From contig OX381720.1 in assembly GCA_947462335.1 (NCBI GenBank), forward strand, positions 49,966,481 to 50,030,480: a stretch of 64,000 bases of DNA, given 5' to 3'. The position numbers were made by a program, and so were the translations under genes. The notes under the pieces were generated by a model. It saw nothing but the letters and a program-made list of their open reading frames with translations, was not told the origin of the DNA and did no database searches. The DNA is from Harmothoe impar (lineage: Eukaryota > Annelida > Polychaeta > Phyllodocida > Polynoidae). This document shows positions 55,255-64,000 of the stretch, piece after piece; position 1 is the first letter of the stretch, and each line of letters opens with the position of its first letter.

Positions 55255-55328
55255 GGGGAAATAGCTCAGTTGGTAGAGCAGCAGGTCCATGGGTCTGAAG
55301 GTCGTGGGTTCAAGTCCTGCTTTCTTCA
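55255..55328 (+). tRNA. tRNA-like gene, probably eroded or SINE-derived
   Basis: GGGGAAA pairs with TTTCTTC (two G-U pairs) as an acceptor stem. GCTC/GAGC makes the D stem around AGTTGGTA. GTGGG/CCTGC with TTCAAGT makes a T arm. TAGCTCAGTTG and GGTTCAAGTCC are good A and B boxes. The anticodon stem pairs poorly and no clear anticodon with T33 emerges, so it is more likely a tRNA pseudogene or SINE head. Confidence 0.5.
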
Positions 55329-55569
55329 GATGACTTTTCTGTGACTGTCAAACCATCAAGGTATATACCTTTGTGTCAGCAAGATGTGTGACTTTAGCAC
55401 TGGTCCTCTCTACAGTAGGCTAAGTGTCCTCACAGACAGTCATGTTGTCTACTACAGACTGAGTCTGTGACTCTCTTATCTGCTGCAGCGCACGGGTAGA
55501 GGGTCAATGCTGCACACCAGCAGCAATAACCACTCCTCTTACAGAGATCCTGTTTGTTTTAGTTGGGGT

Positions 55570-55950
55570 CTGGTATCTCTGCCCCAATCTACCTGTTCAT
55601 ATCAGTATTTGTATCTCTGCCCCAACCTACCTGTTCACATCAGTATTTGTATCTCTACCCCAACCTACCTGTTCATATCAGTATTTTATTGTGATTCTGC
55701 CCATACCTACCTATTCATATTAGTATTTGTATCTCTGCCCCAACCTACCTGTTCATATCAGTATTCATACCTCTGCCCTAACCTACCTGTTCATATCAGT
55801 ATTTGTACCTAGAGCTGCCCCAACCTACTTGTTTACATCAGTATTTGTACCTCTGTCCCAACCTACCTGTTCACATCACTACTTGAACCTCTGCCCCAAC
55901 TTATCTGTTCATATCAGTATTTGTACCTCTGTAACAACCTACCGATTCAC
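55570..55950 (+). repeat. ~40-bp minisatellite (CCTACCTGTTCATATCAGTA)
   Basis: About ten units of CCAACCTACCTGTTCATATC then AGTATTTGTACCTCTGCC occur with substitutions. Open frames across it are by-products of the repeat. Confidence 0.92.
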
Positions 55951-56099
55951 ACCAGAAGCTAATCTGTTGCACATCTTATTTAACCTGGTAAGGATTCTGC
56001 TTTTCTTACCTCCCCTCACTTAAAGCAGAGACATAGGAAGTTAGAGAGAATAGAAAGTTCCACAGGGGCTAGATCAATGCATCCTCAGTGCAGCCTAAC

Positions 56100-56870
56100 T
56101 ATGGGTGACAGGCCAGTTAGCGGGAGACAGCTTCAGGTTCCTAGAGCGAAGAGTCCAGGAAAGCCAATTAAACGCTGTCAGATACCATCCAATCGGGCCT
56201 TTTATCACCCAATGAACAAAGGCGTTTCAATCAATCATTGTGAAAATACTAACCCAGTCCACTAATATAATTCAATCCTGTGGCGTCAACTTTCTCAACT
56301 TTCTCTGGTGAAGGTGAAAAAATAAGTAAACCAATGTCAGGAAGCTTATTTGATACCATTCAATATAATTTGATTGATTCTGAATGTTCAAATCACATGT
56401 CATGCGACGCCATTTGTTATCATGCAGTGCCCAATATCAACCATCAGCAGTGCCAGTATCCATGGTGATTTAGTGTCTGAAGAGCTCTGAAATGAGTCGT
56501 TACTGAAAGATTTGTTTCTTTTAGTACAGGGCAGGACACAAAATCTCCCACATTTCTGGGTGAGCAATTTAAGCAGTTTACATACCATAAAGTTAACAAT
56601 ATTTAATATGAATGAGACACAGTGCTCTTGACACATTTAGTTAAGCACACTGTGCTTCTAAGGTTGAATACAATATGATTTTCCGTACATGCTGAGAGTT
56701 ACGGATAGAAATGTCAGTTTTCTACTGCTGCTGCTAATCCCTAACCAATCAGGGATAGTTATAGTTAGACAAATCATGATAGGGTGGTATCAATGTAGTA
56801 ATGAGTTTCTACCTGCACAGCCTACCTTCTAAAAAGTATCCAAGGTGTAGAAATGAATAACAAACTGCGA
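56100..56870. other. Non-coding stretch
   Basis: Nothing recognised. Confidence 0.35.
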
Positions 56871-56874
56871 ATTA

Positions 56875-57065
56875 TGAAACCCGTTACAGGACGACCCCAC
56901 TTATAAGCCGAAACGCCAGTTTGACTAACAAAATTTGGTCTATATCAATAAACTTAAAATAATTTCCTTTTTAATCTAATGTATTGAAAGCCCATCTATA
57001 AGTGAAATCCCCAAGGCTTAAAGCAATGAAGAAAGCCAAAATAAATCGGCAGGGTTTTACAGTAG
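56875..57065. repeat. TA-type MITE family, diverged
   Basis: ACTTATAAGCCGAAACGCC at the left and GGCAGGGTTTTACAGTA at the right are family-like ends. Confidence 0.5.
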
Positions 57066-57239
57066 ATAAGTTGGGCGGAAGCAGCAGCCTGCTTCTGACG
57101 GTGAGCTGACAGTGCCGCCTGATGAGGGGGTGTCAGCTCTACACCTACAGCCGTCCTCTAACTGTCGTGTTAACACGCCGCGACACGCTCCACTCCTCTC
57201 TACTTAACCTTTACTGATCCTGTCCACACTCTCAGCAAG

Positions 57240-57730
57240 CACGGTGTGGTCCTGATGGTACCTGGTCCTACCCAGACTCTAGGTAAGGGTTCTGGTGGTA
57301 CCTGGTCCTACTCAGACTACTGGTAAAACTAGGTAAGGGTTCTGGTGGTACCTGGTCCTACTCAGACTACTGGTAAAACTAGGTAAGGCTTCTGGTGGTA
57401 CCTGGTCCTACTCAGACTCCTAGCACAGCTAGGTGAGGGTCCTGGTGGTATCTAGTCCTCAGCCGACTGCTGCCACAACTAGGTATGGGTCCTGGTGGTA
57501 CCTGGTCCTACTCAGACTCCTGCCACAGTTAGGTTAGGGTCCTGATGGTACCTAGTCATACCCAGACTCCTGCCTCAGTTAGGTTAGGGTCCTGATGGTA
57601 CCTAGTCATACCCAGACTCCTGCCTCAGTTAGGTTAGGGTCCTGATGGTACCTAGTCCTACTATGACTCCTGGTACAACTAAGTAGGGGTCCTGATGGTT
57701 CCTAGTCCTGACCAGACTCCTACTACTACT
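57240..57730 (-). repeat. Minisatellite, same family as 25180-26070, reverse orientation
   Basis: About eight units of CTAGGTAAGGGTTCTGGTGG then TACCTGGTCCTACTCAGACT are the complement of the 25-kb array. The array abuts the inverted 1.5-kb unit. Confidence 0.9.
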
Positions 57731-57784
57731 TAAGTAGTACTAGTCAAGTGCTCGGATAGCTTATTGCTCAAATGCCTCAGTTTG

Positions 57785-59290
57785 ACCTTGACAAATCACT
57801 CCACCATGTGCCTCTGGTGATTCAATGAATCCATACCTCCCCATGGTAGTTTCTATAATAGACCCCCTCCCTCCTAAAGTAGACCTACATGGTCTGTTTT
57901 CACCCTGGAGGAGTTCAAACAGAGCTTTATGAGGAAGTCTACAAAACCTTCAATGTACACCTCACACTGATCCACATCACTCAATCCAGTCAACAAATAC
58001 ATGCAGAGAGACGTCAGAATGGCAAACAGTAAATCTAGACAGACAATCAAATCACTGCTGGGGAAGGCGTGACCGACACAGACCCAAGGGCCCCTGAGAG
58101 GCAGAAATAGGGTGCAGGCCATTGTCAATATTTTATGAGGCAAACACCAAGGAGGTGCAATTAGCGCTGGTTTCCAGTCAGTAGTCGCTTAGAGACCATG
58201 GGGTAAGTGTGAACCACCACCAGCCAGCCAGGAACAAGCCAACTGCAGGAGAAAAGACGTTTACTTGTTCCCGCCAAAATTATAAATGGTACACATATTC
58301 ATCACTAAAATTCTAACCTATTTTAGTGAGTAGTAGGAGTAGATACTAATCTGTGGTCACCATAAATCAACTAATTTTGATTCTCACTTCTGCTACTTAA
58401 ACCATGGCACTGCAGTCAATTCAGTGAACCAAATTTATCTAAATTAAAATGACCATTTCACCCAGTCACTTGTCAACTCTTGTAGTATTGTGTGCTTTCC
58501 ACTCAAAAATTTAAGGTTATCAGAGAGGAAATCAATATGAACCCTCAAAGGGAGATGTTTTCAGTATTTACATGCCTCTTACATTTCTGAACTTTCCTAA
58601 TGTAACCATCTCCTTGCCTCTTTGATAAACAGTAGATCAAAATTCATTTTTATTCTAATAAATTGGTAAACTAACATTACACAAATTACAAAAGGAAAAG
58701 TTTATAAATACTTGTTATTCTAAGAAAGCAAAAAGTAGTGCTCACTGATGTAGATCTATATCATTCTGATTTAGTTAGTCAAACATTACATTTGCTAATC
58801 ATGAGTAATTCTCTTATAAACAGATTGAAAACCACACCAACCACAGACAGCAGCCATTTTTGAACGCCACCAATGGTTCTGGTTCTAATGTTAACTAATT
58901 ACACTTGATTTCTGGCTGCCAAAAGGCCATTAAGCAACACCCACTTCATCAAACCACCCTCCATTGTCCACACATCACCAAAAATACCAGTATTGTTTTG
59001 AAATTATATTACTAAATCAATTCTTATCAATGTTCACTGGGTGAAAGCACAAATCAGTTTGCGTGATTACACCCACCATCGTAAAATTAGGTTTTTATGT
59101 GAAGCCTGGTTCCCAACAATAACACCAATAATAGCAGCAGGCCTCCGCTAATGCCAGGCCACATGCATATTTCATTTAAATAATACTGCCAAAGTTATTC
59201 CGTTCTATTTTCCTCTGTCCCAATTCACATTCAGTCTCCATAGGGATGAGTGCGGTCAGCCGAGTGATAGTGTGGGATGGGTAAGGGGTG
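57785..59290 (-). repeat. 1.5-kb duplicated unit, inverted copy
   Basis: The complement of 34215-35757. Differences are scattered substitutions and small indels. Confidence 0.8.
57874..58143 (-). CDS. Conserved small frame in the 1.5-kb unit, second copy
   Basis: The 89 codons start MPHKILTMACTLFLPLRGPW and end SRVKTDHVGLL, differing from the 35.4-kb copy at about eight residues. The stop differs in position because the sequence after HVGLL has diverged. No family recognised. Confidence 0.3.
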   Translation of the reverse strand: MPHKILTMACTLFLPLRGPWVCVGHAFPSSDLIVCLDLLFAILTSLCMYLLTGLSDVDQCEVYIEGFVDFLIKLCLNSSRVKTDHVGLL

Positions 59291-59867
59291 GGTGGAGAAG
59301 GGACAAAGCATGGTTCTCTACAGGAAAAAAACTAGGGCCAAATAAAAGAAAAGCTTGGTTTCCAGAGTAACATGGTCTAATGAGACCGGCCTGACCAGCC
59401 GGACTTTTTTTTTTAAAAAGAACATATAATTGTCTAATTTACAAACTGAAAGAAATAGCACGTGGCAATGAAAAAACAGAAAAAAAACAGGGTAAGCCAG
59501 AAGTGTTTTAATAGACCCAGTGAGGTGACTGGAAACTATTTTTGTTTGTTTTGGCCTAGTGCAATAAATCAGGAATAGCTCATAATGTTGTTCCATCAGC
59601 ATAATACAGTGTTTTTGAGAATGCAGCAATCAATAGAAAATCCCCTGTTGGTTCAGTTGAAATTGGTCGTGTGGACAACCACCAATAAACAAGCAATTCA
59701 GGACACGTGTCACGAAAAACTAAATATTTGCTCCATAAGAATAAGGTTTTCCTTCACTGCCCTAAGGTTGTAGAGCAATTACCCTGCTTCTGCCTGTAAC
59801 TGCATTATGCAGACAGTGATAGGTCAACTGCAGCTAGAGCCAATAGATTCTGGCCCAACTATTAGCA

Positions 59868-60012
59868 TTTAAAGGCTGCATAGTGTTTTAATGCATTATG
59901 TCCTATATCACCATAATGCATGAATGCAGCCCTGGTGAGTACAAGGATGATACTCCCCTGAAGGGTCAACATGACTGCAGCTCTTGTGAGTAGATTTGCC
60001 TTGGCCGACAAA
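59868..60012. repeat. Palindromic MITE, left part, split by the next element
   Basis: TTTAATGCATTATGTCC, CATGAATGCAGCCCTGG and TGCAGCTCTTGTGAGTAG are family phrases. The copy stops where the TGTTTAG-rich element begins; residual sequence may continue near 62120. Confidence 0.5.
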
Positions 60013-60014
60013 TA

Positions 60015-62117
60015 CACTGTAAAAACAGTGTTTAGGCTGTAAATGCGCATGTTTAGTGGCTAAACACTTTTCTAAACACTATCTTGTCCCACATTTTTAA
60101 ACACTTTTTTCCATCTAAACATGTTTAATTTCTAAACATGTTTAGATAAAACGTGTTTAGTGTGCAAAGTGTTTAGATCTAGTAGGTGTTTACATGTATA
60201 GAGTTTAGACCAAGGAAGGGTTTAGATAAATAGTGTGTAGAACTGTACAGTGTTTACATGTGTAATGTTTAGAATTATTAGGCATTTAGATGAATAGCAT
60301 TTAGATATAGTAGGTGTTTAGTTAGATAGTGTTTAGGTGAAGCTGATGTGTTTACAGTGATTGTAATGTGCATATTAGGATATGTTATCGGTCCAATTTA
60401 TCATCATATATTCAGATAGCCTGAAAATAGTAGTATTTTATAACACTTTTATAGAGTGTCATCACATATGTTACATAGCATCCATACTAAGTAACTGGGA
60501 AATGTGTACAACAGAATGATAGAGGGAACATTGCTATATATTTTCTTATGTCCTGTAGAACAGGTGTCCCCAGTGGTTATAGCTTTTCTGCACATTATTT
60601 CTATTAGTCTAAACCCGAAATCATAGACCTACTTTTTGCATATTAAAAGCCATATGTTCCCATATTTGAATCACTCAAATGATATCATTCTTTGTTTGTT
60701 TATTCAAGGATCAGCTTAGAGATGGGTGGGGAAAGTCCATCCATGTACTTAGCTGCCACCTGGTGGGATAAAATTGTGTTTAATATCTAAACACTTAAAC
60801 ATGTTTAGGTCCAGTGTTTAGATGTTTAGATTAAATATGTTTAAGTCTAAACTGATAAAATATTTAACATAGTTACAATGTATATGTTAAGTGTTTAAAC
60901 AAGTATACTAATTATGACAAACAGACACAGCCATGATCCAGTTTTAGGCAAAATACAATATTTCCTTGTTTATAAACTGTGCCCCAAATATAGGCAGGGG
61001 ATCACACTCCATTAATAGGTCAGTAATGACCTCCTTTGTTGTCAATAAAAGATTATTATTATTAATTACCACTTTTCTGGTTCTGACTTTGCCTGTAATT
61101 GGGGTACTTATATCATTTCTGCAGATTTTCTGAACTTTAGAGAAACACGTTGGAAAAGGCCAAGCTTATGTTGTGATCATAAGTATTAGAATTGCATTTC
61201 AATAGGTTATAAAAAGCTGCTATAAAGATAATCAGAATAATGATAACAATATGATTGGCATACGAGAGAAAAGGTGATCCACGCACTATTTGGTATCTAA
61301 ACACCTCACTGTTTAAATGCTGAACAGGCAGTAAACATAATGTTTAAAACCTAAACACAAAGAAAACATATGTTTAAATAGTAAACATCCATCTGCATAA
61401 GTGTTTACTTTCTAAATGTCTAAACACACGCATGTCTTTGGTGTTTAAGCATTTAGAAATGATGTGTTTAACATACATAAAGTGTGTTTAGATGTCTTAA
61501 GTGTGTACAGATTAAACATGTTTAGCTTTTTTGGTGTTTAAAGTTAAACACTGTTTTTACAGTGTAGTGGTCCGAGTAGCGTGTTTAGGGGCATTCCCCC
61601 TCAAGAAAATTTGGAAAGTCTAGATTTGAAATTGTGCGTTCTGGTGCATTTTGGCACAAAAATATATCAAAGCTCAACTCTGCATTAGTCTTTATGATTG
61701 GGGCTGGATCTAAGCTTTATGATTGGGGATCATAAGTATTAGAATTGCATTTCAATAGGTTATAAAAAGCTGCTATAAAGATAATCAGAATAATGATAAC
61801 AATATGATTGGCATACGAGAGAAAAGGTGATCCATGCACTATTTGGTATCTAAACACCTCACTGTTTAAATGCTGAACAGGCAGTAAACATAATGTTTAA
61901 AACCTAAACACAAAGAAAACATATGTTTAAATAGTAAACACCCATCTGCATAAGTGTTTACTTTCTAAATGTCTAAACACACGCATGTCTTTGGTGTTTA
62001 AGCATTTAGAAATGATGTGTTTAACATACATAAAGTGTGTTTAGATGTCTTAAGTGTGTACAGATTAAACATGTTTAGCTTTTTTGGTGTTTAAAGTTAA
62101 ACACTGTTTTTACAGTG
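60015..62117. mobile_element. TA-flanked TGTTTAG-rich element with internal duplication
   Basis: CACTGTAAAAACAGTG at 60015, itself a palindrome, is matched by CACTGTTTTTACAGTG at 61549-61564 and again ending at 62117, each flanked by TA. The first ~340 bp are packed with TGTTTAGA on the plus strand; the last ~270 bp of each right copy are packed with TAAACA/TGTTTA in both orientations. There is no coding frame. The right ~390 bp occur twice. Confidence 0.75.
61175..61566 (+). repeat. 392-bp direct repeat, unit 1
   Basis: Nearly identical to 61728-62119; I saw about two substitutions, so the duplication is recent. Confidence 0.9.
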
Positions 62118-62119
62118 TA
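61728..62119 (+). repeat. 392-bp direct repeat, unit 2
   Basis: Second copy of 61175-61566, 553 bp downstream, ending at the same terminal CAGTG then TA. Confidence 0.9.
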
Positions 62120-62459
62120 GCATAGCATATTTAAGCACCATGTAGCCTTTATATGGCTAAGGTGGGCCATATAACAACTACTCTTCTCATTGTATGATCA
62201 CAGACATAAATATCCTATTCAAGTCTGTGGTATGATTAACTCTTAATTATCTAATGACAAGGAGATAATGACCAATATGATTCGGCCAGTCTTTAAGGCC
62301 AAAATCTTGGTACCCCTACAGCGACAGTCAAAGTGGAGCTGGGACAGGTACCCACCCCTATATAGAGAGGGTGGGGGTTAAAGATGGCTGGAGACACTGC
62401 TGCTGATACAAAAGGCCTTTATACTGTAGCAGGAAATGCAGTCAGGCATAATTACCTCA

Positions 62460-62534
62460 TAATCAGATCGCTGGTGCGACTTACAGCTTCTGCGGCTTAT
62501 ACTTGAGTTAGGCTTTTACGCGAGGTTTTATGGT
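62460..62534. repeat. TA-type MITE family, right end only
   Basis: TTCTGCGGCTTATACTTGAG and TTACGCGAGGTTTTATGG are the family's right end. Confidence 0.55.
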
Positions 62535-62832
62535 TACCCTTTAAATGACACCAAAAGATGACATTTGTCGTCATGATGCACCACTGCAGCCCCGGCGAGT
62601 AACTCGCCGTTGCTGCATCAGTGCATCATGCCAACCATGTGGGAGTGTCTCAACCCCATAGGGTCGGCATGATGCTTGAATGCAGCACTGGGGAGTTACT
62701 CGCCAGAGCTGCATTCATGCATCATAATAGGGTCGGCATGATGCTTGAATGCAGCACTGGGGAGTTACTTGCAAGAGCTGCATTCATGCATCATGATGGC
62801 TTGATGCATCATTCCACCCTTAAAGGGTTAAC
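62535..62832. repeat. Palindromic MITE with an internal 71-bp duplication
   Basis: The block GGGTCGGCATGATGCTTGAA...TGCATTCATGCATCATAATA occurs twice in tandem (62659 and 62729). The right end ACCCTTAAAGGGTTAA is intact. Confidence 0.75.
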
Positions 62833-63016
62833 ACAGGGAGAGTGGAGCTGAATTCTGTCAGGCCTCTTGTAGCCTGGACCCCTGGGTGGTAGCCTGGGCA
62901 GCTGTCTCGTCACTACCTGCTGCTACTTCTACAGGCGCTACTCAGGCGTCATTGCACATATGATATTTGTCTGTACAAGATTTTGATTTCTGGTGTCATC
63001 ATTGATGCAAGAGGCC

Positions 63017-63190
63017 TATGGTAAAACCTGCCTTTAAGACAAATGAATTGCTTTGTTTTTTCACATAAGGCTTTTTTCCCTCTTAAATTAGGGGTTTCCG
63101 CTTATAGGTATCCTTTCTTTTGCAAATGCTAAATCAAGTTGGGGGCTCGGCTTATAATGGGGGTTGCCCTAAAGCCAGGGTTGTACGGTA
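63017..63190. repeat. TA-type MITE family, diverged
   Basis: GGTAAAACCTGCCTTTAAG at the left and CCAGGGTTGTACGGTA at the right are inverted-like ends; the GGGGCTCGGCTTATAATGGG phrase is typical of the family. Confidence 0.55.
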
Positions 63191-63749
63191 TTCTATAGCA
63201 GGTAGGGCTGTCGGACCTAGTTACCCTAATTACGGCAGGAAATCCTGCTCTGTTCTTTGTCAAGTCTCCACTATAGCTTCCTGCTGTCTTTATATTCCTT
63301 CCTGTCCTATTAACACAGGGGTTGATGCTCGCACGGGTACAGCGGGGGATTTTTTGTTTGAAGGGAAGATTTTCTTTTTAAAACTGTTTAATTAGCAATA
63401 CTGTATTCAATGTAATAAGCGCCCTGGACGCTTAAAAATGATTTTTATGGCATTTTAGTAGTTTAACGGGTCTCCGAAGTCGTGACGATTAAAGTGCTAT
63501 TCTAGTTAGTCTAAGACTTATTAGGGGGAAACTGCTTACTATGTTGAATACCATACTCACTTTCAACCTCACAACTCACCAGCATCCTTGATATGACAGT
63601 TAAGGGTCCAGCTGTTGGATACTACATATATAGCAACCAATACAACTAAATAACCTGTCCATTCAATGTGGCATTACAAACTGGGTATTCTGCCATGAGC
63701 TAAGTATATCTTTTGTCTATAGCGGCATTTTCACAGTTAAATTGCTTTC

Positions 63750-64000
63750 GACTCAATGAATCGATAGTTCCCACTTAGATTTGTGTCTTCTTAAATGGAT
63801 TACCACTTCTCCATATGGACCTGTTATAATCCATTACAGAGAGACAAAGGGGGGAATCCAGGCACAAAGGGACCACTCTTATACTGCTTCCCGTTCTGTA
63901 CCGAAAGGAGGACTCTTTCATTCCAACCTCTTTGCAGCTTTTCCGACATCGCTAGCAATCGCTAACGATTGTTCTGTCGACAATGCTTCACCAAAATTGG
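63750..64000 (+). pseudogene. Retroelement-like segment running off the window
   Basis: Complementary to 31380-31600 with divergence (for example TAAATGGATTACCACTTCTC and ATCCATTACAGAGAGACAAA). It may continue into a longer retroelement beyond the window. Confidence 0.35.

Noticed and set aside
55507..56023. Two 100-codon frames rich in SVFVPLPQPTCSYQ-like text
   Set aside because: Translation of a 40-bp minisatellite in shifting frames; no non-repeat coding sequence.

Overview
The window is metazoan nuclear DNA, most consistent with a marine invertebrate such as a cephalochordate, mollusc or echinoderm; this is inference from its content, not a species call. It is repeat-dense and gene-poor. 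It has fragments of a class A G-protein-coupled receptor family, CR1/L2-like non-LTR retrotransposons, many short inverted-repeat elements (MITEs), minisatellites, and no bacterial-style gene packing.

Layout: 0.6-3.5 kb is a near full-length non-LTR retrotransposon ORF on the minus strand. 3.5-9 kb holds three broken copies of one receptor gene in duplicated segments; the longest is cut off after TM5, next to a MITE. 9.2-10.1 kb is the 3' end of a second non-LTR element. 10-16 kb and 21-41 kb are mostly nested MITEs and minisatellites. Around 15.9-16.7 kb is a GC-rich, CpG-rich stretch with an unrecognised 160-codon frame that may be a host first exon. A 1.5 kb unit at 34.2-35.8 kb recurs inverted at 57.8-59.3 kb and preserves an 89-codon frame.

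The most striking object is a 9,561-bp element at 41477-51037. It is flanked by a perfect 6-bp direct repeat (AGCGTA), begins AG and ends CT, and has about 400-bp terminal inverted repeats. Those three features together are the structural hallmarks of Polinton/Maverick elements. I could recognise no Polinton gene in it (no DNA polymerase B, integrase, protease, packaging ATPase or capsid). It carries instead a 117-residue protein with a duplicated 30-residue unit, a 429-residue alanine-rich protein with ten LDTYD motifs, a roughly 400-bp tandem array whose units look like an intron end plus a short exon, and clustered RNA-type hairpins. Its terminal repeats are arrays of E-box (CACGTG), octamer (ATTTGCAT), CCAAT, GC-box-like and ATTACGTAAT sites, with an AATAAA near each tip. 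It is either a non-autonomous Polinton derivative with its own cargo or a new element type sharing the Polinton integration signature.

A second theme is a palindromic MITE family (ends AACCCTTTAAGGACGGCAT / complement; core CTGGCGAGTTACTCGCCAG) with about twenty copies spread over the window, repeatedly used as a landing site by other elements. A third is a TA-flanked family with ends like CCGTAAATTCTCGCGTATAAG.
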